From Microbulbifer salipaludis (GTDB taxonomy: Bacteria > Pseudomonadota > Gammaproteobacteria > Pseudomonadales > Cellvibrionaceae): a stretch of 64,000 bases of DNA. The translations under genes were made by a program, and so were the position numbers. This document shows, in pieces, positions 50,059-59,968 of this stretch; positions within the stretch are counted from its first letter, which is position 1, and the number at the start of each line of letters is the position of its first letter. The stretch is from positions 248,001 to 312,000 of the forward strand of contig NZ_JAEKJR010000001.1 of NCBI RefSeq assembly GCF_017303155.1. The letters run 5' to 3'. The notes beneath the pieces are model-generated. The model worked only from the letters and a program-made list of their open reading frames with translations. It was not told the origin of the DNA and did not search any database.

Positions 50059-51276
50059 CTAGCCTATCCGCGTTTTGTGTCCAAATCGTAATGCAACCGC
50101 TGTCACTACTCGACTAAGAGTTCCGACTCCAAGCTGGATATTAGGATCGACCTTGACGGGCGTACCGCGCACGAATCGCGATATGATTCTTAAAATGGCG
50201 TTCATGCTATTCCAAACTCTCTCCATCGCACCTTTTCCAAGCGGCAAGTCGCCAATTAAAACATCCTGATGGCAGACAAATGCTTCAGATATCGATGTAG
50301 GATAAGACTTGCCGGCTGTAGAATATCTGATGCCATTTTGGGCGCTGTCGATGATGAAGGATTCGTTTACGACACCGAAATTCTCTCCCAAAGGGAATAC
50401 CTTAATATCCCGCTTGGGCTTTATTCCTTCCGGGTATCGAAATGCTTCCAGCGCTTCGTAGCAGATTATCGATCCTGCTTTCGCCACACGGTGGCTTAAT
50501 TTTCTCTTCCAGTCGTATATGCAGTCAGCGTTAATCCGCTTATCAATGTCTCCTTTCCATGTCTCGGTCTCGACACGTACAAGATCTGCTCCAGACCTTT
50601 CAAGCATTTCAGGCTCAAAATCTTCACCGATAAACTTGCAAATCGCGCCGACTTCTTTTGACGGGTTTACCACCAGATCTTCATAACGAACGGTGACCGA
50701 GCCTGAATCATCACGAAAAAACGGTTCACTTTGTTCATACACTGACATCCAGCGATAGAACTCGCCGACAAATGATTTGGACAGGCCAATATTTTTTACT
50801 ACTGATGGAATAGAGTCGCGAGGATCTCGAATTATGCGGATTATTTTTGCATCGGGATAGAGCAGTCTAATGGTGTCTGCATACATTATGTGCCGGGGAG
50901 TTTTTTCTGCCCATCGTGCTTTTCCATGTCTATAGGCGAATGCGGCTGGAATTGCTGAATAAATTGCCGACGCGGTAGGCTCTTGAGTGCACAGGTATTT
51001 ATTAATCGATTGTTCTGTCAGTCCAAAATGGCTCAGCATACTCTTTCCATCTGGATATAGAATGCTTTTAAGTTGCAGGACGGCCAGCTGGCGCCAATCC
51101 TTCTCACGAACTGTCTGAACGGCGGTCTCTAGCGGTATTGCTCTGAATAGATCCGTTTCAGGACCACATGCAATCCGGCTGTGACTGCAGAGTATAGCTG
51201 AAAGAAGCGAAGTTCCTGATCTCGGTGGCCCCACTATGAATATTGGTGTATGGGATCCTGATTTTGTACTAAGCAT
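50059..51276 (-). CDS. Sulfotransferase family protein
   Basis: 405 residues. PAPS-binding 5'-phosphosulfate loop FIVGPPRSGTSLLSAIL at residues about 12-28 and 3'-phosphate segment IRIIRDPRDSIPSVV near 145-160, the classical Sulfotransfer signature. The C-terminal 120 residues are extra and uncharacterised. No signal peptide, so it sulfates a cytoplasmic or membrane-facing acceptor, presumably a sugar of the nascent repeat unit. It lies head-to-tail with the glycosyltransferase gene upstream. A second sulfotransferase at 59969 supports a sulfated polymer. Confidence 0.88.
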   Translation of the reverse strand: MLSTKSGSHTPIFIVGPPRSGTSLLSAILCSHSRIACGPETDLFRAIPLETAVQTVREKDWRQLAVLQLKSILYPDGKSMLSHFGLTEQSINKYLCTQEPTASAIYSAIPAAFAYRHGKARWAEKTPRHIMYADTIRLLYPDAKIIRIIRDPRDSIPSVVKNIGLSKSFVGEFYRWMSVYEQSEPFFRDDSGSVTVRYEDLVVNPSKEVGAICKFIGEDFEPEMLERSGADLVRVETETWKGDIDKRINADCIYDWKRKLSHRVAKAGSIICYEALEAFRYPEGIKPKRDIKVFPLGENFGVVNESFIIDSAQNGIRYSTAGKSYPTSISEAFVCHQDVLIGDLPLGKGAMERVWNSMNAILRIISRFVRGTPVKVDPNIQLGVGTLSRVVTAVALRFGHKTRIG

Positions 51277-51390
51277 GGTTACCCAGTTTTAATTTTCTTC
51301 ATCGGCCCTTTGATCGAACGGTCAATAAAGCCAAAAATACATTAGCACGTTGCCAATTTATGCGCGTTTTCTGATAGTAGATAAGATTTT

Positions 51391-52503
51391 TCAGGAAAAA
51401 CTCGCAACATCTCCAGATTCATTGAGTGTGGCAATAGACCGCAATGCGCGCTCAAATTTTATAGCGCTATTTTGCCAATTGAGATCGGCAACCGCTCTTT
51501 GTGCCTCATTTGACATGTGCAGCCATGCCATTTCGTCCTTTTGAAAGATTCTGTTGATTGCATTTTCTTGACCAGTTACATCATCGATATCGTTTAGATA
51601 TCCATTAATTCCATTTTTTATATACTCAGGAGCACACCCCGCTCTTGTAGCCACTACTGGGCAGCCACATGCGAGAGCCTCAAGAATTGGCAGCCCAAAA
51701 CCCTCACTTCTACTACTAAATATATATGCTCTCGAGCTACTATATATCTGTCTCAACCGCTCCTTACTTGGTGAAAGTTCAAATTCGACACCTTCCGGTA
51801 GTGTGTATCCATCTCTCAATGGCTTGCCGCCGAACAATATCAATTTCGCCTTGGGAAAAGTCTTCCTTGCTTCCAAAAAGGCTGTCATTGTTATATCGAG
51901 GCCCTTAAACCTAGATTCAGAGTACATGCTACAGAGGGTGTACTTTTCAGCCTCCGAACCAAGAGGCCGATAAAATTCACCGGGATCTACCGCATTGGGA
52001 ACTAGCACAGCGCCGTCATCATGATACTTTTCGTTCATTACCCGTGATAACCATTCAGCAATCACTATTTTGGGATAGCGTGTTCTATAGGTCTCACGGA
52101 CGCGCGCTGAAGGTTGCTCCTCATGCATCTCGTAGTGCTGCACGAAATAGCATTTTTTTCCCCGATCTTCCGGAAATCCGTTAATCCACTCAACAGTTTT
52201 CCACCAGGTAGCAACCAAAACGTCAGCGGCAGGGTAGAGGTGCGGATAAGTTAATTTTTCAATTGGCAGCTGAATGATCCTGATGCCATCCAGATCAGCA
52301 AAATGTGAGGATGCCAGCCGGGCACGGGGTGAAATCGCCCCTTTGACCAGGCGCTTAACAGAATTCACTATTCCGCCGTACTTATATAGAGGACAAACGA
52401 TAGTTACTTCATGGCCCATGTGGGCGAGGGCCTGGGCATAGATCGCAACGACCCGACAACCGCCGCTCAGAGAGGGGACTGGAAACGCAAAGGTAATTTT
52501 CAT
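51391..52503 (-). CDS. Glycosyltransferase family 4 protein
   Basis: 370 residues, GT-B fold. N-terminal Gly-rich start (FAFPVPSLSGGCRVVAIYAQAL), linker VLVPNAVDPGEFY, and the GT4 retaining-enzyme motif SRSEGFGLPILEALACGCPVVAT with the E-x7-E pair. Transfers a nucleotide-activated sugar to the lipid-linked EPS intermediate; donor unknown. Divergent from the beta-helix lipoprotein at 52843 and upstream of the sulfotransferase. Confidence 0.9.
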   Translation of the reverse strand: MKITFAFPVPSLSGGCRVVAIYAQALAHMGHEVTIVCPLYKYGGIVNSVKRLVKGAISPRARLASSHFADLDGIRIIQLPIEKLTYPHLYPAADVLVATWWKTVEWINGFPEDRGKKCYFVQHYEMHEEQPSARVRETYRTRYPKIVIAEWLSRVMNEKYHDDGAVLVPNAVDPGEFYRPLGSEAEKYTLCSMYSESRFKGLDITMTAFLEARKTFPKAKLILFGGKPLRDGYTLPEGVEFELSPSKERLRQIYSSSRAYIFSSRSEGFGLPILEALACGCPVVATRAGCAPEYIKNGINGYLNDIDDVTGQENAINRIFQKDEMAWLHMSNEAQRAVADLNWQNSAIKFERALRSIATLNESGDVASFS

Positions 52504-52842
52504 CCTTGAGACTACGTTATGTATAGTCGCTAATTTTATCTTCTTTACATATCAAGTGGAAATTGTACTCCAATCTTCTCACTCAATAGGCGCGTAACTC
52601 ATTTTTTCGCAGAATAGGCATCTACACATTTGCGCACTGGTCACACTTTTTTTAAGCCGCAGTACATATAATAGCCACTCGACACATATACGTATCGCCA
52701 TGTTTTCCAACGCTGGAGACAATGCTGTTCTTTAGGCTCTTCGGTCACCTTTTCATCTCAGCGGCAATTCATAAATGTGTAGTCAGTGATTTCTGGAAAT
52801 TCCGGCTATTTTGCTGGTATTAATTAGTACGGATAGACCAAT
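52504..52842. other. Divergent intergenic region with TATAAT promoter element
   Basis: 339 AT-rich bases, no gene seen. A perfect -10 hexamer TATAAT lies at 52667-52672 on the plus strand without a good -35. Just upstream, TGCGCACTGGTCACA plus a T-run (52631-52652) echoes the sequence around the CRP-like site at 43764. Leader to the ATG at 52843 would be about 165 bases. Confidence 0.5.
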
Positions 52843-54804
52843 ATGAAATACGTCTTTATTTTTTCTATTCTTTGCTCGCTGCTCTTCGGTTGCGGAGGTG
52901 GCGGAGGTGACAGCGATACGTCCGGCTCTCCCGCTAACAGGGCGCCAATTGCAGATGCTGGCCCCAATCAAAGCACCAATCCGGGGCAGCCAGTGTCTCT
53001 TTCCGGTGCGCGCAGCTCCGATCCAGATGGTGACCCTCTCACATATAGTTGGAGTATTGCGTCATCACCAGATAATGCCAGCCCGGCCCTTTCCTCGGAG
53101 ACTGCTGAGCAAACGAATTTCTCGGCCAGTGAAATTGGGACCTATGAAATACAGTTGTCTGTAAGTGACGGGGCGGCATCCTCTACTGATATAGTGACCG
53201 TAAACGTAGTAGAGCCGGATAGCGAAGGCCCTGTTGCGGACGCCGGCGGCAGTTACTCCGCACCAGAAGGCGTTGATATTCCCCTAGATGGCAGCGCTAG
53301 TAGTTCTGTGAGCGGCGCCCTTTCTTATAGTTGGTCAATCAAGTCCGCACCAGCTACTTCTTCTGCGACACTCCTTAATCCGGGGACGCCAACACCCACA
53401 CTCCAGTCCACTTCGGTCGGAAATTATGAAGTGGAGCTCGTTGTGACCGCTGAAGATGGAAACACTGAGACAGATGTTGCGAATGTACTGGTGGTTGACT
53501 ATCTCCCAATCATGCAAAAGGTTGACCACTACACTCAAATTCTTCCGGGCGACGACTCCCATATTATCTATGTAAGCAACCAGGACGGAGACGATGCGAA
53601 CAGCGGTCTGTCCTCTAACGACCCAGTAAAATCTATTCAACGCGGGATTTCACTACTTCGCGATGGTTATCCTGACTGGCTTGCACTCAAGTCCGGTGAT
53701 ACCTGGAACACTGGAATAGGCGCGTGGGCAAAGTCAGGACGAAGCCAATCTGAACCGATGGTCATCACAAGCTATGGCCACGGAGATCAGCGCCCACTGC
53801 TGCGAACTAACGGTAGTGCTTTCCGCTTTCAAGGCGGGGGGGGGAGCCCGGAGTTTGTCAATCACCTTGTGATTCATGGGCTACATTTCTACGCGGCGAA
53901 TCGTGATCCAAACGCTCCTGAATTCTCAGGTGCAAATTCAGATCGTGGGATCTTCTGGCTGCGAGGCACTAACGGGTTGCTTATTGAAGATAACATGTTT
54001 CAATTTTATAAGGAGGCCATTGCGCTGCAGGAAACAGATGGCTTCGACATCAGGAACGTACTAATAAAGAACAATGTTATCGTGGATTCTTACAACGTAT
54101 CTGGAGACCACGCTCAAGGCATTTTCCTCGACAAGACTGATAATGTTCGTATTGAACGAAACGTTTTTGACCATATTGGTTGGAACACAGATGTTGCCGG
54201 AGCAGACAAAACAAAGTTCAACCACAGTATCTACGTGCAAACCACGAATAGGAACATTGAAGTCGTCGATAATATTATCACCCGTAGCTCTAGTCATGGA
54301 GTACAGTTGCGTTCCGGCGGGCTAATGCAGGGTAACGTTCTCGTTCGTAATGCTATCGCATTGATGCTCGGCGGTGATTCCGGACAAGGGGACCCAGGAT
54401 TTATAGACAATAATGTCATTCTTCATGGTAGCGATATTTCGGCAGATGAACCCAGGGGCTGGGGAATCGACTTCGGTCCGGGCATCGTCTCTGCAGAGGT
54501 TGAAAATAACATAATTGCGCACGAAGACTCGGAAGCACCAAGTCCAATGGCAATCGCATCCAACAACCTCTCAACCCAGTCAAATAATGCGATATTTAAT
54601 TGGGGAGACCAATCGCAACCGGCTTCCACTTTCCCGGAACCTACTCGGACTATTCAGGACTTTGATGCGCAAGCTGGTGGTCAAGGAACCATTGACTCTT
54701 TTATTGAAAACGTCAGATCTCATTCTCTTAGAAAGCCGAAGCCGAAGTACGATGTGGAAGAAATCAGGCTCTATTTCGAGAACGCATACGGTATCAAGAA
54801 ATAG
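52843..54804 (+). CDS. PKD-domain plus parallel beta-helix surface lipoprotein
   Basis: 653 residues. Lipoprotein signal MKYVFIFSILCSLLFGC followed by a Gly linker. Two PKD/cadherin-like Ig modules (about 30-125 and 128-220; ADAGPNQSTNPGQPV, SYSWSIKSAP). A right-handed parallel beta-helix domain follows (about 235-640) with rungs of NNVIVDSYN, DNVRIERNVF and VEVVDNIITRSSSHGVQL type. Such folds occur in polysaccharide lyases and epimerases; catalytic residues were not identified. A run of nine G at 53836-53844 encodes part of a Gly tetrad. It converges with a paralogue at 54819. Likely surface protein acting on, or binding, the exopolysaccharide. Confidence 0.85.
   Translation: MKYVFIFSILCSLLFGCGGGGGDSDTSGSPANRAPIADAGPNQSTNPGQPVSLSGARSSDPDGDPLTYSWSIASSPDNASPALSSETAEQTNFSASEIGTYEIQLSVSDGAASSTDIVTVNVVEPDSEGPVADAGGSYSAPEGVDIPLDGSASSSVSGALSYSWSIKSAPATSSATLLNPGTPTPTLQSTSVGNYEVELVVTAEDGNTETDVANVLVVDYLPIMQKVDHYTQILPGDDSHIIYVSNQDGDDANSGLSSNDPVKSIQRGISLLRDGYPDWLALKSGDTWNTGIGAWAKSGRSQSEPMVITSYGHGDQRPLLRTNGSAFRFQGGGGSPEFVNHLVIHGLHFYAANRDPNAPEFSGANSDRGIFWLRGTNGLLIEDNMFQFYKEAIALQETDGFDIRNVLIKNNVIVDSYNVSGDHAQGIFLDKTDNVRIERNVFDHIGWNTDVAGADKTKFNHSIYVQTTNRNIEVVDNIITRSSSHGVQLRSGGLMQGNVLVRNAIALMLGGDSGQGDPGFIDNNVILHGSDISADEPRGWGIDFGPGIVSAEVENNIIAHEDSEAPSPMAIASNNLSTQSNNAIFNWGDQSQPASTFPEPTRTIQDFDAQAGGQGTIDSFIENVRSHSLRKPKPKYDVEEIRLYFENAYGIKK
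53836..53844 (+). repeat. Homopolymeric G9 tract within the beta-helix gene
   Basis: Nine consecutive G within the codons for GGGG-SP (residues about 331-336). Tracts of this length can slip during replication and switch reading frame. The paralogue at 54819-56717 encodes the same Gly tetrad with mixed codons and has no tract. Confidence 0.8.
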
Positions 54805-54818
54805 GCCTGACTAAATTC

Positions 54819-56717
54819 CTAGAGGGTTTTCTCTGCAAAGCCCTCTCTAAAAAATTGTTTTATGTTTTCGATCGAATAGTCCTGGTTCCAATTTAGTCTC
54901 GATTGGGACCTGATGTTTGCGATGAATGACTCAAAGGTCCCATCGCCGCCCAGAATCTGATCAAATTCTTCAATAGTGCGCTCTGGGTCAGAGTAGGATT
55001 TCCCGGCGTCAGTGCCTTCCTCCCATCGATAGACGATATTTTTCCCATAAGTTGCTACGGCTGATTCTTTTATACCAAACCGATTGCCAGCGGCACTTAG
55101 TACATGCGCCACTATATTATTCTCAACTAAGGCATTATTTTCAGGCTTAAAATCGATTCCCCAGCCCCTTTGTAATGGACCTGGCCCGATATCATTGCCG
55201 TTCAAAATTATATTATTTGTAATTTTTCCATCACTCACACCGCTATCCGATAAGCCAAGCAGTATCGATATAGGATTTCTGATCAAAAAATTACCATCTA
55301 TGACCCCACCGGGACGTAGTTGCATTCCATGACTCGAGCTTCGAGAGATAATGTTATTCCGAATGTCGATGTCCAGGTTTCCATTTTGTATGTAAATAGA
55401 ATGATTAAATTTTGTTGCGTTTGCGCCGGGAAATGATTCGTGCCAACCGTTGTGATCAAAAGTATTTTCTTCTATCAATACGCCTTCGGATCTCGCAACA
55501 TATATGCCCTGGGCATGGGAGCTAGTAGAGTACGAGTCAACGATGACGTTTCTTCTGATCGTTACTCCGCTTATATTCAAGTTGTCAAGATCGTCTATTT
55601 GTATCCCTTCCTTGTAGTGCTCAATATAATTGTCTTCAATAAGTAGATACGACGTTCCTCTAAACCAATTTATTCCCCGACTCACTGATACAGATGTGAA
55701 GCTCTCTGAATCTGGATCTCTCGTATGAGCATAAAAATGTAAACCGCTAACAACGAGGTTCTCAATAATTTTTGGCGAACCGCCACCACCAGAGGCGCGC
55801 AAGCCATCATTAGAGCCTGTCATTAACAATGGGCGGTCCACCCCTTTGCCATAAGCAGTCACTACCATTGGTTCTTTAGGGGATCGCCCGCTTTTTACCC
55901 ACTTACCGAGACCTTCTGGCCATTGATCGCCGATCTTTAGTAAAAGCCAATCAGGGTAGCCATCTCTCAATAAACTCTTCCCTTTGACAATGGTTTTAAC
56001 AGGACTTTCTGGAGTTAAGCCATCATTATGATTATCTCCAGTACTATTACTGACATAAATTAGTTTCGAATCTTGGGCGGGTACGACCGTAGTGTAACCT
56101 TGCTTATCAATAGTAACGGGGATATGCGAATAGGGAGATGGTGCCTCAGTGACGGTTACCCGCCGGCTTGCACTTACCTCAGCCCCTGCACTGTCTCGCA
56201 CTCGGTAGTCCACTGAATAGTCACCAACAGTATTGGAATCAACGTGGTCGACTACCTGAATCTCCGAGGTGATGTCGCCGTCCTCAGTATCACGTGCGGT
56301 CGCGCCAGGGTCGGTAAAAACCGACCCTCGTTTTATCTCAATATATTCTTCCCCTAACAGGGATATGCTCGGAGGCCTGTTTTCTTCGATGGTAACCAGT
56401 CTTTCCTCTGTGTCGACCGATTCTCCACTATCGGTGACACTATAAGTAACCTTGTAATCGCCAGGGGTAGACGTGTCAATCGGAAGCCCCGTTACGGTGA
56501 TCTCATGACTTATGTCACCGTCCTCTTTATCCACTGCAGTCGCGCCTGGATCCCGGTAGCCCGAACCATGCAGAAGCTGCATACGTTTTGCGCCCATTAG
56601 CTCGATGACCGGCGCGCTATTCCTGATTTTTTTCTTGGACTCGGCAGGCGATGGATTTTCCGCTGCGCATGCCGTACATATCATTAGTATTAGGGCGTAC
56701 ATTAAACACCTGGCCAT
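54819..56717 (-). CDS. Ig-like plus parallel beta-helix surface lipoprotein (paralogue)
   Basis: 632 residues. Lipoprotein signal MARCLMYALILMICTAC. Two bacterial Ig-like DUF5011-type modules, each with the block DPGATAxDxEDGDI and V-T-Y/D-Y-x-V-x-D-S (about 35-110 and 112-185). Then the same beta-helix domain as the gene at 52843: shared strings include LLRDGYPDWL, WVKSGRS/WAKSGRS, EPMVVTAYG and SRSSSHGMQLR. The N-terminal modules are of different families in the two proteins, so the helix domain was combined with different spacers. Convergent, 14 bases from its paralogue's stop. Function as for the paralogue; catalytic residues unknown. Confidence 0.85.
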   Translation of the reverse strand: MARCLMYALILMICTACAAENPSPAESKKKIRNSAPVIELMGAKRMQLLHGSGYRDPGATAVDKEDGDISHEITVTGLPIDTSTPGDYKVTYSVTDSGESVDTEERLVTIEENRPPSISLLGEEYIEIKRGSVFTDPGATARDTEDGDITSEIQVVDHVDSNTVGDYSVDYRVRDSAGAEVSASRRVTVTEAPSPYSHIPVTIDKQGYTTVVPAQDSKLIYVSNSTGDNHNDGLTPESPVKTIVKGKSLLRDGYPDWLLLKIGDQWPEGLGKWVKSGRSPKEPMVVTAYGKGVDRPLLMTGSNDGLRASGGGGSPKIIENLVVSGLHFYAHTRDPDSESFTSVSVSRGINWFRGTSYLLIEDNYIEHYKEGIQIDDLDNLNISGVTIRRNVIVDSYSTSSHAQGIYVARSEGVLIEENTFDHNGWHESFPGANATKFNHSIYIQNGNLDIDIRNNIISRSSSHGMQLRPGGVIDGNFLIRNPISILLGLSDSGVSDGKITNNIILNGNDIGPGPLQRGWGIDFKPENNALVENNIVAHVLSAAGNRFGIKESAVATYGKNIVYRWEEGTDAGKSYSDPERTIEEFDQILGGDGTFESFIANIRSQSRLNWNQDYSIENIKQFFREGFAEKTL

Positions 56718-57407
56718 TTTTTACCTCGTCTCTCGTGGATTAAAAAGCAAAAAAAGTATGGGTTACTAGTTTTACTTGTCCACGCCTATACGAGGTTAGC
56801 TCTTTAGTTTTCTTCTTTTTGTGACGACTCAGCCCATTTAGTCAGGGGAAATTACATTATGTGAGAATAAATCACTAAACAGAAACAGGCATAATTGAGA
56901 ATAATTCGCACCATAAGTATGCAGATTAGCTCTCATATATCTATCGAGTACTGAATGCTCAATTCAGATGACGATTGTGAGTTCTTTGATACAAATACTT
57001 ATCGCGCAAACTTTAATACTATGTAGGCGAGAGCTGAATCTAGTCAACTCATACTCTATCAACCTGCTTAAATAGTCCACCCGATTCCAGTTTCTTAAAT
57101 TATAACAGCATGTTCTACGCGTCATTTGCATTCATACCTTCTATTTTAGTTTCGGACCACTCCGAGAGCGTTGCCCGGCGAGTAGTATTACCCACTGCAA
57201 TCTACGGAAATTTCATGGTGCGGCGTGACCCACCGCCAAACTTACCAAGGTAATTACCCGCCAAATACTTGTATGGTATTATTGCCGTGCTTTGCAACCC
57301 CTAAGTCCTAAAGTTCGGCTAGATGGAATAGAGCCGTCTGCAGGAATATGATTTTGGAGCCAGGCATGTCCAGATAGTGCCTGCTTGGCAAGTAAAGGAG
57401 TACCCTT
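56718..57407. other. AT-rich divergent intergenic region, 690 bases
   Basis: No gene, RNA or mobile-element remnant recognised. It separates the beta-helix gene from a glycosyltransferase and must hold both promoters. Small hairpins near the right end: CGGCT/AGCCG (57317-57336) and CAGGCA/TGCCTG (57361-57383), in the probable leader of the glycosyltransferase, before an AAAGGAG ribosome site. No JUMPStart/ops element was found. Confidence 0.55.
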
Positions 57408-58598
57408 ATGCACGGCGCGTCAAATATTGCCGTTCTCATTCCCGAGTTTCCCGGCCAAACTCACATATTTTTCTGGCGTGAAATTCAGGCTCTCAGAGAT
57501 TCTGGGCAAAACGCTTACATCGTATCGACGAGAAAGCCGCGAGAAAAGAACTTCCATGAATTTTGTGAAAACTTGCACGACACATTTTATTTGAGTCCGA
57601 TGCCTGTTTTACGAGTACTAGGCTTTTGTCTCGGACATCTTTTCTGGCTAATGCGTGCCTTGGCATATTGTATTCGGTTAAAAGGAAGTTTCAGGACGAG
57701 GCTAAGGACATGCTTATTCATTCCCTTTGCAGCAAATTTAATAATATATAGCAAAAGCAAAGATATTCATCATATTCATGTACATTCCTCGGCAGATGCG
57801 GCTCATGTTGCCGCACTGGCAGCGCTATCGGGAAGCTTTACGTATAGCGTTTGCATTCATGGAAACTTAAATCAATATGGTGACAATCACCAGTTTAAGC
57901 TTCAATCCGCCGCTTGCATCATCACGGTTACAAAGCCGCTTAAAGCGGAGGTGTTAGCTACAATTCCTGATTATCCACCCGAGCGTGTTCACGTATTACC
58001 CATGGGCGTTGACATCAGTAAGTTTTTACCGAGATCGTATTCTGACCGTCATGATAAGCCCTATATTATTACCTCTGTTAGTCGTCTGGCTTTTGTTAAA
58101 GGGCATACTTTTGCGCTTCGCGCCTTGGCAGAGCTTCCTGAAGACATAGAGTTTCGATATCAGATTGTCGGCGACGGTGAAATGAGGTCTAAACTCGAGC
58201 AAGAAGTCGAATCGCTTGGCTTGGCTGGCAAAGTAGAATTTCTTGGCTTCCGGAGGGAGGGAGAGGTATACGAGATTTTACAGAACACAGATGTTTTCAT
58301 GTTAACAAGCTTTGGATTCGGTGAGGCTGCACCGGTCGCAATAATGGAAGCAATGGCATGCGGAGTTGCTCCCATCTGTTCGATCATCGGTGGTACAAAA
58401 GATATGATTTCAGATAATCACGACGGCTTGCTTGTCCAACAAAAAAGCGTAGATGATATCAAGCGTGCTTTATTGTACTTGCTTCAAGATCCCGCAAGAC
58501 TAAAAATTATAGGAAAGAATGCTCGTGACACAGCCGAAAAGAGATTTTGTCATCGCAGTTCGGCAAATACATTATTACAGCATATTATACACTGCTAA
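57408..58598 (+). CDS. Glycosyltransferase family 4 protein
   Basis: 396 residues. GT-B fold with N-terminal IAVLIPEFPGQTHIFFWREI, central VHSSADAAHVAAL and VCIHGNLNQYGDN, linker VHVLPMGVDISKF, and E-x7-E motif GFGEAAPVAIMEAMACGVAP. Resembles exopolysaccharide glycosyltransferases of the colanic-acid/EpsF type. Has a good AAAGGAG ribosome site. Its 3' end overlaps the oppositely transcribed neighbour by 14 bases. Sugar donor unknown. Confidence 0.9.
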   Translation: MHGASNIAVLIPEFPGQTHIFFWREIQALRDSGQNAYIVSTRKPREKNFHEFCENLHDTFYLSPMPVLRVLGFCLGHLFWLMRALAYCIRLKGSFRTRLRTCLFIPFAANLIIYSKSKDIHHIHVHSSADAAHVAALAALSGSFTYSVCIHGNLNQYGDNHQFKLQSAACIITVTKPLKAEVLATIPDYPPERVHVLPMGVDISKFLPRSYSDRHDKPYIITSVSRLAFVKGHTFALRALAELPEDIEFRYQIVGDGEMRSKLEQEVESLGLAGKVEFLGFRREGEVYEILQNTDVFMLTSFGFGEAAPVAIMEAMACGVAPICSIIGGTKDMISDNHDGLLVQQKSVDDIKRALLYLLQDPARLKIIGKNARDTAEKRFCHRSSANTLLQHIIHC

Positions 58599-59958
58599 TT
58601 AGCTCTCCTGTTTTTCCGGAGCTTCCAACTAGCACTCCACTGTAGATTGCTTCTAACTCCAAGCTTTTATTATCCCACGAGAAAGTGCGTGCTCTTCTTG
58701 CAGCAGCCGCGCGCATTTTTTCGTAATTTTCGGTTCTGCTGGAAAAGGATAATATGATGTCTTTTAGCTTTTGGACAACATAAGCTCGGTCGTGCGGCTT
58801 TATTTTGACGCCGGTAGTTTCTGTCACATACTCCCCTATACCGCCGTTATCAACTACTACGCAAGGCAAACCAGACGCCATCGCCTCCATGACAACAGCA
58901 CCTCCAAACTCACGAAGCGAGGGAAAGCAGAATAAGTCTGCACTCGCATATTCTGAAGATACTTCAGAATGGTCAATCCAGCCTTTAAACTCCACAACTT
59001 CTTCAAGACCATACTTCGCCACCAGCTTCTCTAGCTCAAAGCGCTGAGAACCCTCTCCTACAATAATTAGCTTTAAGAGACTGCGCTCGACAGCGGTAAG
59101 CTGACCGAGCGCGTCCACGATCATGTCACAGCCTTTATACGGCTCAATACGACCTAAGAATAGAAGCTGGAATTTATCAGAGGTATGGCCATTTTCGTGT
59201 CCTGCATCTCCGTCGGCAAGCGTGGGACCGCGGCGCCTGGTTGTGTACAAGGCGTCATCTCGAAAAAAGCTATCGGATACCCCATTTTCATACATAAGCT
59301 TTATTCTATCTGACGTATGCGGGAATATTTTTTTAATAAAATTGAGCGTATAGGTTGAGCCTGACAAAATGACATCCGCTCGTTCGTACGTTTTTCGATA
59401 GCCGGGAACAAGCCATTTGCCAATTTTTCGAATAAAGTTTAGATAGCTAAATTCCCTTCGTGCAACATCTTTAAATCCTTTCGGATACGGAACTCCTCCG
59501 TTTACTGGACCAATTATAAATGGTGTTTTAACAGCTCCATCTTTACATGAATGGCTAATTTTGTAGGGAAACCGCGGGAGAATTGGTGTCAGTGCATGTA
59601 CGATATCAAATTCACCTTTTCCTACTGAGCTTGCAAATTTCTTGTGTACGAATTTATCGAAAAAGAAATAGATCGGAAACTGCAGCGCATGTCTAATCGG
59701 CCAAATAACTTGCCCACGATAGGTTGATAGGAAGCAGATAAATTTGTAGTAGAGGATTTCGAATGTCGTCTGTTCGTAATACGTTACATTCGAAAGTACC
59801 CCGCACCGAGTTAGCGCTCCTCTATTGCGGCAGTGTGTCACGAGATGGACATTTGAAAATCTCTTGATTGCTTTGTAGAAATTATATCCAACAAGGGGAA
59901 CAGAGCTCAGCTCGGGATTACAACTTTCTATTATTAAAAGAACTTTTTTTTCACGCAT
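58585..59958 (-). CDS. Glycosyltransferase (GT4-like)
   Basis: 457 residues. GT-B enzyme: C-terminal donor domain LLFLGRIEPYKGCDMIVDAL and REFGGAVVMEAMASGLPCVVVD with E-x7-E; N-terminal domain has PFIIGPVNGGVPYPKGF, a motif seen in glycosyltransferases of EPS clusters. No TM anchor. It is the last gene of a minus-strand operon of five or more genes extending beyond the right edge; spacing from the sulfotransferase is 10 bases. Confidence 0.9.
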   Translation of the reverse strand: MREKKVLLIIESCNPELSSVPLVGYNFYKAIKRFSNVHLVTHCRNRGALTRCGVLSNVTYYEQTTFEILYYKFICFLSTYRGQVIWPIRHALQFPIYFFFDKFVHKKFASSVGKGEFDIVHALTPILPRFPYKISHSCKDGAVKTPFIIGPVNGGVPYPKGFKDVARREFSYLNFIRKIGKWLVPGYRKTYERADVILSGSTYTLNFIKKIFPHTSDRIKLMYENGVSDSFFRDDALYTTRRRGPTLADGDAGHENGHTSDKFQLLFLGRIEPYKGCDMIVDALGQLTAVERSLLKLIIVGEGSQRFELEKLVAKYGLEEVVEFKGWIDHSEVSSEYASADLFCFPSLREFGGAVVMEAMASGLPCVVVDNGGIGEYVTETTGVKIKPHDRAYVVQKLKDIILSFSSRTENYEKMRAAAARRARTFSWDNKSLELEAIYSGVLVGSSGKTGELISSV

Positions 59959-59968
59959 GTTTTATGCT

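Noticed and set aside
54822..54846. AGAGGG / CCCTCT inverted repeat as a bidirectional terminator between the beta-helix genes
   Set aside because: It lies within the last codons of the minus-strand gene, has a 13-base loop and only a weak A/T run on one side.
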